Assembly (NCBI GenBank): GCA_021776755.1
Contig: JAJFFI010000287.1
Span: forward strand, 1-6,336
DNA from: Alphaproteobacteria bacterium
GTDB taxonomy: Bacteria > Pseudomonadota > Alphaproteobacteria > JAJFFI01
DNA: 6,336 nt
Reading direction: 5' to 3'
The position numbers and the translations under genes were made by a program. The stretch's first letter is position 1. The number at the start of each line of letters is the position of its first letter. The notes below the pieces were generated by a model. The model was not told the DNA's origin, searched no databases, and saw nothing but the letters and a program-made list of their open reading frames with translations. This document shows positions 1-5,996 of the stretch, piece after piece.

Positions 1-47
1 TCGACCAAGGCATCACCGTGATCCGCGGGACAGGTTCCGATGGCTGA
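1..47 (+). CDS. Possible C-terminal tail of an upstream gene (partial)
   Basis: Reading from base 3, the frame gives DQGITVIRGTGSDG and then TGA at 45-47. Codon third positions are mostly G or C, as in the real genes nearby. The stop lies 5 bases inside the next gene, whose ATG is at 40, giving an 8-base overlap that would suit translational coupling. The fragment is too short to assign to any family. The other plus-strand frame that carries the next gene has a stop at 19-21. The call rests only on the open frame running in from the edge and on the overlap geometry, and it could be chance. Confidence 0.3.
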   Translation, partial: DQGITVIRGTGSDG

Positions 48-921
48 CACCCCCGCGCTTTCGCTCGCCTTTCTCGCCCGCAATCCCGAGTCCGCCGGAG
101 CGGTTCTCAATGACCTGCCGCCTTCGGATGCGAGCGCCTTCTTCGCCGGCGTGCCGCCCCGGTTGATCGGGCCGGTGCTGGCGCGGATGGCGCCGTGGCC
201 CGCCGCCCGGTGTCTGGCGGAACTCGCACCGGATCTCGCCGCAGCTGCACTCCGCGAGGCGCCGTTCCAGGACGCTGCCGCCATTCTGCGGCTGCTCGAC
301 GAGACGGCGCGTGGCCCAGTGGTGGAAGGATTTCCCAGGCGGCTTGCCGCCGACTTCCGGCGCTCGCTCGACTATCCCGAGGGGACGGTCGGAGCCTGGG
401 TCGACCCGGGTGTGCCGGTGCTCGCGCCGGACGCCATGGTGGGGGATGCCAGAAAGGCGGCGCGGAAGGCCCGCACGCTCATCGATGTGCTGTTTCTCGT
501 CGATGACAAGCGCCGCCTCGCGGGGGTCGTGCGGACCTCGGCGCTGCTTCGGCTCGATGACACCGCGGCGCTGGCAACCGCGGCCGATCAACCGCCCTTG
601 CCTTTGCTGGCCCGCATGCGGATCGCGTCGGCGCTCGAAGTTGCCGACTGGGAAGACTATTCAGCGCTTCCGGTGGTAACCCGGCGCGATCAGGTTATCG
701 GCGCGGTCACTCGCGCCGTACTGGGAGAGGCGGCCCGCAAGGGGGCAGCGGCCGTATCCGGCCAGGCGGCCGGCGCCGACCTGTCGAGCCATCTCTTCGC
801 AAGCTATGGGGCGACTATTCTCGAGGTGCTCAGCCTTACCGCGCCCGCGCGTCCGCTTGCCCAGGACAAGGCGCGCCGGAAAGTCCGCGCAACGAAAACA
901 CCGGGAAAGGTCACGCCATGA
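40..921 (+). CDS. Soluble MgtE-like protein: MgtE N-domain plus CBS pair, no membrane domain
   Basis: This 293-residue protein resembles the cytosolic half of the MgtE magnesium channel. Residues about 8-110 form an alanine- and leucine-rich helical repeat like the MgtE N-domain. The linker motif YPEGTVGAWVD at 112-122 matches the YPPDSAGRLMD linker of the next gene. Two CBS-like units follow (about 120-180 and 184-240), with the typical strands DVLFLVDD and SALPVV. A possible amphipathic helix (SSHLFASYGATILEVL) and a basic tail rich in K and R close the protein. There is no hydrophobic segment long enough to cross the membrane, whereas a full MgtE is about 450 residues. The ATG at 40 is preceded by GGGAC about 10 bases upstream and by an in-frame stop at 19-21, which supports this start. 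Its stop overlaps the mgtE start as ATGA, so the two are very likely co-translated. In MgtE the N and CBS domains sense cytosolic Mg2+ and gate the pore. I infer that this protein modulates or pairs with the neighbouring channel, but no function is proven for such stand-alone forms here. Confidence 0.85.
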   Translation: MADTPALSLAFLARNPESAGAVLNDLPPSDASAFFAGVPPRLIGPVLARMAPWPAARCLAELAPDLAAAALREAPFQDAAAILRLLDETARGPVVEGFPRRLAADFRRSLDYPEGTVGAWVDPGVPVLAPDAMVGDARKAARKARTLIDVLFLVDDKRRLAGVVRTSALLRLDDTAALATAADQPPLPLLARMRIASALEVADWEDYSALPVVTRRDQVIGAVTRAVLGEAARKGAAAVSGQAAGADLSSHLFASYGATILEVLSLTAPARPLAQDKARRKVRATKTPGKVTP

Positions 922-2240
922 CTGGATCGTCCGCGGCAGGCAACGCCGAGACCGTCGACCGCGAACTGACCCGCCGGTTCCTGCTGGATCACCCCTGGGA
1001 AGCGGCCCGCGCAATCGAGCAAATGAATATCTCTGCCGCCGGGGCGGCGCTTGCTGCGCAGACCGCGCCGGCGCTCGCCCCGGTGTTCGGCTTCATGGTG
1101 CCGGGAACGGCCGCCGCGGTTCTATCCGAACTACCCGAGGAACTCGCCGGCGAGATACTTGCCGATCTGCCGCCGGGCCAGTCCGTACGGATCCTCGCGC
1201 AGCTCTCGGACGGCGATCTCGAGGCCCGCTTCGAGAGCCTCGATCCCGCGATCGCGCGCGAACTGCGGGAGTTGATGTCCTATCCGCCTGACAGCGCCGG
1301 GCGCCTGATGGATGCGCGGATCACGCCCTACCGGGGCACGATGACCGCCGGCGAGGCGCTCGACGTGCTGCGGGCCAAGCGGATGAAGACCGCGCGCAGC
1401 CTCTACCTCATCGACGACGACAACGTCCTGACCGGCCGGGTCCTGTTGCAGGATCTCGCGACTGCCGATCCGGACACACTGCTTTCGGATCTGGAGCAGC
1501 CCGTGCTTGCGACAACGACCGCGATCAGCACCCAGCAGGAAGTGTCCGAACTGCTCGACCGGCACCGCATGGTCGATCTCCCGGTCATCGATCTCGACGG
1601 TCAGCTCCTCGGGGTCGTGGCGCACGCCAGCCTGATGCAGGCGGTACAGGAAGACGCAACCGTCGATATCCAGACCATGGTGGGTGCGAGCAAGGACGAG
1701 CGCGCGCTGTCGAGCGCGATGTTCGCCGTGAAAAAGCGCATGCCCTGGCTGCAGATCAACCTGCTGACAGCCTTTGCCGCGGCCGCCGTCGTGGGCCTGT
1801 TCGAAAGCACGATCGCGAAATACACCGCACTCGCCGTGCTGCTGCCGGTGGTCGCGGGTCAGTCCGGCAATGCCGGCGCCCAGGCGCTGGCCGTGACCAT
1901 GCGCGGCCTGGCACTTCGCGAGATCACGGTCCGCCAGTGGTTCGCGGTGACCCGCAAGGAGGTTCAGGTCGGGCTCGTCAACGGCCTCGGCATCGCGGTG
2001 TCCTGCGGCATCGGCGTCTATTTCTGGAGCGGGTCGCTCGGCCTCGTGCTGGTGATTGCGGTCTCGATGGTGCTGGCGATGGTGGCGGCGGGTTTTGCCG
2101 GCGCGGTCGTGCCGATCATGCTGCGCCGCCTCGGGCAGGACCCGGCAACTTCGTCGTCGATCATCCTGACGACGGTCACCGACATCGCGGGCTTCTTCTC
2201 GTTCCTCGGGATCGCAACGCTGCTGTCGAGCATACTTTAA
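918..2240 (+). CDS. mgtE: Magnesium transporter MgtE
   Basis: This 440-residue protein is close to full length for the MgtE/SLC41-type Mg2+ channel of the inner membrane. Residues about 10-127 are the helical N-domain. The linker YPPDSAGRLMD leads to two CBS domains (about 131-190 and 195-255), which in the family bind Mg2+ and close the pore when cytosolic Mg2+ is high. A connecting helix with basic residues precedes five predicted membrane helices: about 277-297, 300-326, 350-370, 373-401 and 413-438. Family hallmarks are MPWLQINLLTAF at 275-286, VAGQSGNAGAQA at 312-323 and TTVTDIAGFF at 417-426. Asp421 sits where the pore Asp (D432) of the Thermus thermophilus protein lies. The ATG at 918 overlaps the stop of the preceding gene (ATGA), with GGAAAGG about 10 bases upstream as ribosome binding site. 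AGQSGNAGAQ in place of the DMGGNTG-like form of other MgtEs fits a recognised proteobacterial style and is not a defect. MgtE can also carry other divalent cations, so the substrate is inferred from the family. Confidence 0.96.
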   Translation: MTGSSAAGNAETVDRELTRRFLLDHPWEAARAIEQMNISAAGAALAAQTAPALAPVFGFMVPGTAAAVLSELPEELAGEILADLPPGQSVRILAQLSDGDLEARFESLDPAIARELRELMSYPPDSAGRLMDARITPYRGTMTAGEALDVLRAKRMKTARSLYLIDDDNVLTGRVLLQDLATADPDTLLSDLEQPVLATTTAISTQQEVSELLDRHRMVDLPVIDLDGQLLGVVAHASLMQAVQEDATVDIQTMVGASKDERALSSAMFAVKKRMPWLQINLLTAFAAAAVVGLFESTIAKYTALAVLLPVVAGQSGNAGAQALAVTMRGLALREITVRQWFAVTRKEVQVGLVNGLGIAVSCGIGVYFWSGSLGLVLVIAVSMVLAMVAAGFAGAVVPIMLRRLGQDPATSSSIILTTVTDIAGFFSFLGIATLLSSIL

Positions 2241-2256
2241 CTAACTCCAACTGGAC

Positions 2257-2285
2257 GTCAGGACGGGCTGCGAACGTCTCCTGAC
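2257..2285. terminator. Possible stem-loop between convergent genes
   Basis: GTCAGGA at 2257-2263 and TCCTGAC at 2279-2285 form a perfect 7-bp inverted repeat with a 15-base loop. It lies in the 60-base gap between the mgtE stop (2238-2240) and the stop of the NHL gene (2301-2303), where both transcripts must end. There is no T run on either strand, so this is not a canonical factor-independent terminator. It may be a 3'-end stabilising hairpin or a chance repeat. Confidence 0.3.
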
Positions 2286-2300
2286 ACCGAAACCGGGCCG

Positions 2301-3290
2301 CTAGTCCGCCGGCCGCCATTTTTGGATGCGATTGTTGAGGAAGTCCGCCACGAACACATCGCCGTTCTCGCCGACCGTAACGGCGACCGGATGCCGGAAC
2401 TGGCCGGCTTTGCTGCCGGTTTCACCGAAGGCTGTCAGGAAGGTACCGTCCGGCGCGAACTTCTGAATCCGATCATTGTAAAAATCGGCAACGAAGATGT
2501 TCCCCTTTGGCCCGATGGCGATACTCGTGGCTACCGCAAACCATCCGTCGAAAGGCCCCGAGATATTCACGGCAAGCGGCCCTCCCCATTTGTGAGAGAA
2601 ACGGCCGTCGGATGTGAACGCCTGAATTCGGTCTGCGTATCCGTCTGCAACGAAGACCGTGCCGTTGCGAGTGATCGCGACGTCGGTCGGGTAATTGAAC
2701 CGGCCCGGCCCCACACCGGTTTTGCCGGTTGTACCCAACTGCAGAATAAAACTGCCATCGGGGCGCAGAAACTGAACCCTGTGATTGTAGAAATCTGCGA
2801 TCGCCAGGTTGCCGTCCCGGGTCACGGCGACACCCCCGGGTGCGTTGAATTGTCCCGGGCCCGAGCCTGTCTCGCCAATGATACGGTTGGGTGTTCCGTC
2901 GAGTGCAAATATCTGGACACGGTCATTGAAGTATTCGGCCACATAGAGCTCGCCGTCATGAACCGCGAGGTTCATTGGCCGTCCGAGTTCACCCGGTTGC
3001 TTGCCGGTTTTCCCGAACGCCCGCCTGAAATTCCCGTCGAGATCGAAAACCTGAATGCGGCCGTTACGCGCGTCGGCGACGAAGAGTTCTCCGTTCGCGA
3101 CAGCCAGACCGGTTGGATCGTTGAATTGGCCGGGAGACGATCCTTTTTCGCCCCATGCCGCGACGAATCGATAGGCGGGCTCCTTTTGCGAAGGCACGAA
3201 AGCGAGCCAACCGGCGAGCATAAACACGGCCGCGGCGGCGGTAATGCCTGCCACGATCTTGACCATGCGGCGCCGCCTCAGCGGGGCCAC
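2301..3290 (-). CDS. Membrane-anchored six-repeat NHL beta-propeller protein
   Basis: This 329-residue protein has an arginine-rich start (LRRRRMVK), one hydrophobic segment at about 11-32 that acts as a signal anchor or signal peptide, and then an extracytoplasmic NHL propeller. Six repeats are marked by the signatures VADARNGRIQ (71-80), VAEYFNDRVQ (117-126), IADFYNHRVQ (164-173), VADGYADRIQ (214-223), VADFYNDRIQ (267-276) and VADFLNNRIQ (314-323). Most are preceded by a GQFNxP-like turn. Six blades suit a closed propeller that fills the protein. NHL propellers usually bind proteins, RNA or ligands, or act as enzymes; no catalytic site is evident here. The chosen GTG at 3290 shares one base with the stop of the preceding gene (TAGTG), with GGTGA about 8 bases upstream. 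The ATG at 3266 (residue 9, giving 321 residues) is a real alternative. As the last gene of the metal-regulated unit, it probably acts in the periplasm with the barrel and HMA proteins. Its precise role is unknown. Confidence 0.87.
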   Translation of the reverse strand: MAPLRRRRMVKIVAGITAAAAVFMLAGWLAFVPSQKEPAYRFVAAWGEKGSSPGQFNDPTGLAVANGELFVADARNGRIQVFDLDGNFRRAFGKTGKQPGELGRPMNLAVHDGELYVAEYFNDRVQIFALDGTPNRIIGETGSGPGQFNAPGGVAVTRDGNLAIADFYNHRVQFLRPDGSFILQLGTTGKTGVGPGRFNYPTDVAITRNGTVFVADGYADRIQAFTSDGRFSHKWGGPLAVNISGPFDGWFAVATSIAIGPKGNIFVADFYNDRIQKFAPDGTFLTAFGETGSKAGQFRHPVAVTVGENGDVFVADFLNNRIQKWRPAD

Positions 3291-4219
3291 TAGAAATTCA
3301 CCCGGAACCCGGCCCGCAAGGTGAAATCGTCCTCGATCGCCGTGCCATTCGAGTGCTGAATGGCGGGTAACTGGGCTATGAATTCCAGAATCCAGCGTTT
3401 GGTCACGTACTGAAGGCCGGGGGAAATGAACACCGACGTGCCACCGGAATTCACGTCGGCAACCCCGTCGATCCGGTTTCTTGCGCGATGACGGACGTTG
3501 GTTTCGACGACGCCGTAAAGAAATCCCGGAACGCCCGTTCCCAGGTCAGGGGGCCAAAGGCGGTATTGCAGTGAGGCATCGAACCGAAACTCGTTGCCGA
3601 ACCGGAAACCGTCGGCTCCCGTATTTACCTTGTAGCTGACCTGGGCGTCGATCTGGAACTCGAGCGACTGGTATGTCGCGATTAATCCGCCGAAGGGATC
3701 CCAGGAGCCGGAACCCAACTGCAGCGGGGCGGGCAGGCGTCCAAGACGGTCGCGGTCGTTGTTGTCGCCGGTTGGCGCCTCAATGCCGACAAATGGCGCG
3801 ACGCGGAAATTGCTGCCACGCCTGTCCCGCCGGAAGACGGTGTATCGGCCAAACAGCCGGGCATCGCCGATCCCCCGCGTATGTCTGGCGACGCGTTGTC
3901 CCGGGCCACGGTCCAGCCGTAGCCGTTTGTCGAGATAGGGCAGGACGCCGAACACGGCCAGGTCGCTGTTGGCGCCGTAGCCGAGAACCGAAACAGCTCC
4001 AAAAACCTGGAGGTCGCGGTCATCCGGGCCTTCGTCTTTGCCGGCGTTTCGGTAAAACAGCTGTTCGCGAAAGATGAACTCGCCTTTGGCGACAGGAAGT
4101 GCGGTGTTGAATGTCTGGGGTGCCGCGTAAACGTCCGTGTTCCCGCAAGTCGCTATCCCGAGGATGGCTACGCAGACCGCGCGCGAAGTTGGCCGCCCGG
4201 CACCCGCTCGTGGGATCAC
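3290..4219 (-). CDS. Outer-membrane beta-barrel protein, phenol MetA-pathway transporter family
   Basis: This 309-residue protein looks like an outer-membrane barrel of the MetA phenol-degradation transporter family (Pfam Phenol_MetA_deg). A signal peptide is visible: basic residues, the hydrophobic stretch AVCVAILGIATCG at about 14-26, and a likely cleavage site near VYA-AP (about 30-34). The mature start, LPVAKGEFIFREQLFYR at 41-57, and the later SDLAVFGVLPYLDKRL are typical of the family. They are followed by alternating strand-like segments (FRVAPFVGIEAPTG, FQIDAQVSYKVN, FRFDASLQYRLW, SVFISPGLQYV). The chain ends in AGFRVNF, whose terminal Phe is the usual insertion signal of barrel proteins. 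The GTG start at 4219 overlaps the stop of the HMA gene as GTGA, and no Met occurs early in the chain to offer another start. Members are often annotated simply as transporter and occur in both aromatic-degradation and metal loci. The setting here suggests a metal-related envelope role. The substrate is not predictable. Confidence 0.82.
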   Translation of the reverse strand: MIPRAGAGRPTSRAVCVAILGIATCGNTDVYAAPQTFNTALPVAKGEFIFREQLFYRNAGKDEGPDDRDLQVFGAVSVLGYGANSDLAVFGVLPYLDKRLRLDRGPGQRVARHTRGIGDARLFGRYTVFRRDRRGSNFRVAPFVGIEAPTGDNNDRDRLGRLPAPLQLGSGSWDPFGGLIATYQSLEFQIDAQVSYKVNTGADGFRFGNEFRFDASLQYRLWPPDLGTGVPGFLYGVVETNVRHRARNRIDGVADVNSGGTSVFISPGLQYVTKRWILEFIAQLPAIQHSNGTAIEDDFTLRAGFRVNF

Positions 4220-4533
4220 TTGCCGGTGTCCCCTGCGGGCAATTTCGTGAACCCGCGAAGGGTAAAGCCGGCGTCTTGTACCGCCTGCCGCGCCGCCGTT
4301 TCGTCGAGTGCGGCACCATCGTTCATGATGACTATTACCGCCCCGTCTTTGATGCTCGTCTCGACGCGCTCGACACCGTCGATCTCGCTCAGCTTCTTTT
4401 CAACGCCATACGCACAGAACGGACAGGCCAGTCCATCGACCCCCAGGCGGTAACCTTGCCCCATGGCAAATGCCGGGGCGAGAGCCCCGATCACGATCAT
4501 CAAGGACAACGCGGCACGAAGGATATGGTTCAC
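4216..4533 (-). CDS. Secreted heavy-metal-associated (HMA) domain protein, MerP-like
   Basis: This 105-residue protein has a signal peptide (residues 1-23, hydrophobic core LSLMIVIGALAPAFA, cleavage probably after AFA) and a single HMA fold. The metal-binding loop is GLACPFCAYGVEK, with Cys37 and Cys40 in the CxxC arrangement of MerP and copper chaperones, but with PF between the cysteines. The ferredoxin-like pattern follows: GVERVETSIKDGAVIVIM, then a second helix (ETAARQAVQDAGF) and a final strand. It should bind a soft or transition metal in the periplasm. I chose the GTG at 4533 because it overlaps the merR stop as GTGA, has AGAGG 6 bases upstream, and puts the signal peptide exactly at the N-terminus. 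The frame stays open further upstream to 4626 inside merR, but that extension would bury the signal peptide. Its stop overlaps the next gene's GTG as GTGA. The metal identity is not readable; mercury, copper, zinc or lead are all possible. Confidence 0.88.
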   Translation of the reverse strand: MNHILRAALSLMIVIGALAPAFAMGQGYRLGVDGLACPFCAYGVEKKLSEIDGVERVETSIKDGAVIVIMNDGAALDETAARQAVQDAGFTLRGFTKLPAGDTGK

Positions 4534-4994
4534 GCAGACCTCTCGCACGTCTCTTTGCCGGAATTCCGGGAACCCTGGCGCAACGGGTTGTCTTCGTCTT
4601 CCATAGTTTCCAGGATCGGACAGCAATCAACCGGGCCTTCGCCCGGACAGGCAGAAATCAAGCCTTCAAGCGTACTTTCGATCGACTGAAGGCGGCTGTT
4701 CTTGTCGCGCACATCGTCGAGTGGCCGGGACGCCTTGGGGCGCACAAGTTCCAGGTCGGCGCGGGGGTCGGCGCGCAACGCCAGCAGTTCTCGAGCCTGC
4801 TGGAGCGAGAATCCGAGACCCTGGGCCTGCCGGATGAAACGGATGCGGGCGACGGTTGCCTGGGGATATGTTCTAAAACCGGTACCCGAAGGTTTCCGCG
4901 GCTGGTCGATCAATCCCTTCCGTTCGTAGAAACGGATCGTTTCCACACCGACGCCTGCCTCTTGCGCGACTTTACCAATGGTCATGCCTTGCAT
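4530..4994 (-). CDS. MerR-family metal-responsive transcriptional regulator
   Basis: This 154-residue protein has an N-terminal winged helix-turn-helix (about 4-70) with the MerR motifs TIGKVAQEAGVGVETIRFYE and GFRTYP. The long dimerisation helix (about 90-115) is followed by the C-terminal metal loop. Cys116 and Cys125 are 9 residues apart within ACPGEGPVDCCPILE and align with Cys117 and Cys126 of the Tn501 mercury regulator; Cys124 is additional. The third classical ligand, near position 79-82, is absent: the region reads LLALRADPRADLE, with Ala or Asp where Cys is expected. A tail of about 20 residues follows, with one more Cys (150). The start ATG at 4994 has GAGGAGG 5 bases upstream, better placed than for the Met at residue 4. 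It lies directly behind a mer-like operator and is the first gene of the unit it presumably controls, so it is likely autoregulated. The stop overlaps the HMA gene as GTGA. Mercury or another thiophilic metal is likely but not certain, given the altered ligand set. Confidence 0.93.
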   Translation of the reverse strand: MQGMTIGKVAQEAGVGVETIRFYERKGLIDQPRKPSGTGFRTYPQATVARIRFIRQAQGLGFSLQQARELLALRADPRADLELVRPKASRPLDDVRDKNSRLQSIESTLEGLISACPGEGPVDCCPILETMEDEDNPLRQGSRNSGKETCERSA

Positions 4995-4999
4995 GATTG

Positions 5000-5006
5000 C
5001 CTCCTC
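5000..5006 (-). promoter_or_regulatory. Strong ribosome binding site of the MerR-family gene
   Basis: GAGGAGG on the minus strand ends 5 bases before the ATG at 4994 and decides the start in favour of that codon over the ATG at 4985. It sits about 7 bases past the predicted -10 box, so the mRNA may begin at or just before this site, leaving an unusually short leader of around 12 bases. Confidence 0.75.
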
Positions 5007-5012
5007 GGGGAG

Positions 5013-5044
5013 ACTCTACGCCCCGTACCATGGTACGGAGTCAA
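5013..5044 (-). promoter_or_regulatory. MerR-type sigma-70 promoter with overlong spacer
   Basis: On the minus strand a -35 box TTGACT (5044-5039) and a -10 box TAGAGT (5018-5013) are separated by 20 bases; reading GTAGAG as the -10 gives 19. Spacers of 19-20 bases are the hallmark of promoters activated by MerR-family proteins, which untwist the DNA so that sigma-70 polymerase can engage both boxes. The first bases, TTGACTCCGTAC, match the mercury-resistance (mer) promoter as I recall it from Tn21 and Tn501. It drives the regulator and, through overlapping genes, the HMA, barrel and NHL genes. Confidence 0.85.
5023..5038. promoter_or_regulatory. Perfect 16-bp dyad, MerR-family operator
   Basis: CCGTACCATGGTACGG is a perfect palindrome (half-site CCGTACCA) lying inside the overlong promoter spacer and shifted slightly towards the -35 box, as expected for a MerR dimer site. 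The mer operator of Tn21/Tn501 has the same CCGTAC and GTACGG arms around a different centre. No second copy was noticed elsewhere in the window, so the four-gene unit appears to be the only local target. Confidence 0.85.
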
Positions 5045-5090
5045 GCGTATGATCGAAAATTGATCCGCAATTGCGCCGGTAGGGACCGTC

Positions 5091-5996
5091 TTAGCGGCGG
5101 GTGGGTTCGCGGGCTTCGGCCTTGAGGGCGACGGATTTTTTCCGTTCGGCGGCGATGTTGAGGTAGTTGCCGAAGAAGATAAGCCCGGCGCCGGAAAGCA
5201 CCCAGACGTCGATGGCTTCGGCGTAAACCAGAAATCCCACCAGGGCCGAAAGCGGCATCCGCACGAAATCCATCGGCACGACGACATTGGCGTCGGCATG
5301 CTGGAGTGCGCGCGCGAGGCAGAAGTGCGCGCCGAGGCCCGAAAGCCCGACCATCACGATCCAGAGCGAACTCGCGGGCTCCGGCCAGGTCCAGTCCCAG
5401 AGGCTCGCCACCAGTCCGAGCGGCAACTGGACCAGCGACATGTAGAACAGGATTGTCAGGGGGGAGTCGGTCTTGACCAGCTGCTTGGTCAACACATAGG
5501 TCGTGAGCGCATAGCCAACGGCGGCGGCGAGCACCGCGAACTGCGCCGGAACAATTTCGCTGAAGCCGGGCCGCAGGATCACGACGATGCCGAGGAAGCC
5601 CAGCACCACAGCCAGCATGCGCACCCGCGTGATCGCCTCGCCCAGCAACAGGGCCGCGAGCAACAGCGTCCAGATCGGCAGCGTGAACTCGATCGCGAAC
5701 ACCTCGGCGAGCGTGATGTGCGCAATGCCATAGAACCACCCGAACTGGGCCGCGAAATGCACGAGGTTGCGGCCGATCTGCACGACTGGCTGCCTGGTCT
5801 TTGCCCGGTGCCAGCCATAGATCTGCAGCAGCGCCATCGCGACGATGAGGCCGACAAGGCTCCGCCAGAACAGGATCTGGAAGGTGTTGAGCCCTGCCAG
5901 CGAGAGCTCGCGCCCCGAGACCGCCATCAGCATGAACGAGCTGAGCGCGCCGACCATCCAGATCGCCGCGATCACGATGGGCGGGAACCGGGTCAT
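5091..5996 (-). CDS. EamA/DMT-family transporter
   Basis: This 301-residue inner-membrane protein has about ten hydrophobic helices arranged as two EamA repeats (roughly 6-140 and 153-285), the usual size and layout of the drug/metabolite transporter superfamily. Each repeat ends with the family pattern of a Pro-containing helix leading to an acidic residue: FTLPIWTLLLAALLLGE at 104-120 and PMDFVRMPLSALVGFLVYAE at 241-260. A short charged cytoplasmic tail (ERKKSVALKAEAREPTRR) follows. The ATG at 5996 overlaps the recQ stop as ATGA; only a weak CGGA-like ribosome site is seen, so translation may depend on coupling to recQ. Family members export or import amino acids, metabolites or drugs. No residue here identifies the substrate, and there is no clear link to the metal unit downstream. 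Confidence 0.92.
   Translation of the reverse strand: MTRFPPIVIAAIWMVGALSSFMLMAVSGRELSLAGLNTFQILFWRSLVGLIVAMALLQIYGWHRAKTRQPVVQIGRNLVHFAAQFGWFYGIAHITLAEVFAIEFTLPIWTLLLAALLLGEAITRVRMLAVVLGFLGIVVILRPGFSEIVPAQFAVLAAAVGYALTTYVLTKQLVKTDSPLTILFYMSLVQLPLGLVASLWDWTWPEPASSLWIVMVGLSGLGAHFCLARALQHADANVVVPMDFVRMPLSALVGFLVYAEAIDVWVLSGAGLIFFGNYLNIAAERKKSVALKAEAREPTRR

Noticed and set aside
2301..3290. Regular repeats in the DNA of the NHL gene as a possible repeat array
   Set aside because: The periodicity comes from protein-level NHL blades with diverged DNA, not from a nucleotide repeat or CRISPR array.
2322..3293. Long open frame on the plus strand (about 323 codons) opposite the NHL gene
   Set aside because: It lies wholly antisense to a protein with six clear NHL signatures. 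Its translation shows no recognisable fold, and its openness follows from the codon bias of the opposite strand.
3673..4077. Open frames on both strands inside the barrel gene
   Set aside because: They have no ribosome site or domain. The barrel frame has a signal peptide, family motifs and a terminal Phe.
4534..4626. Upstream extension of the HMA gene into merR
   Set aside because: The extension would put about 31 unrelated residues before a good signal peptide. The GTG at 4533 has a ribosome site and a GTGA overlap.
4111..4689. Plus-strand frames opposite the HMA and MerR genes
   Set aside because: Both minus-strand genes have recognisable domains and a promoter; the plus-strand frames show none.
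5051..5065. GATC repeats flanking an A/T-rich core (GATCGAAAATTGATC)
   Set aside because: Only the four-base GATC ends match, and each is itself a palindrome. It is too short to call a regulatory site or terminator.
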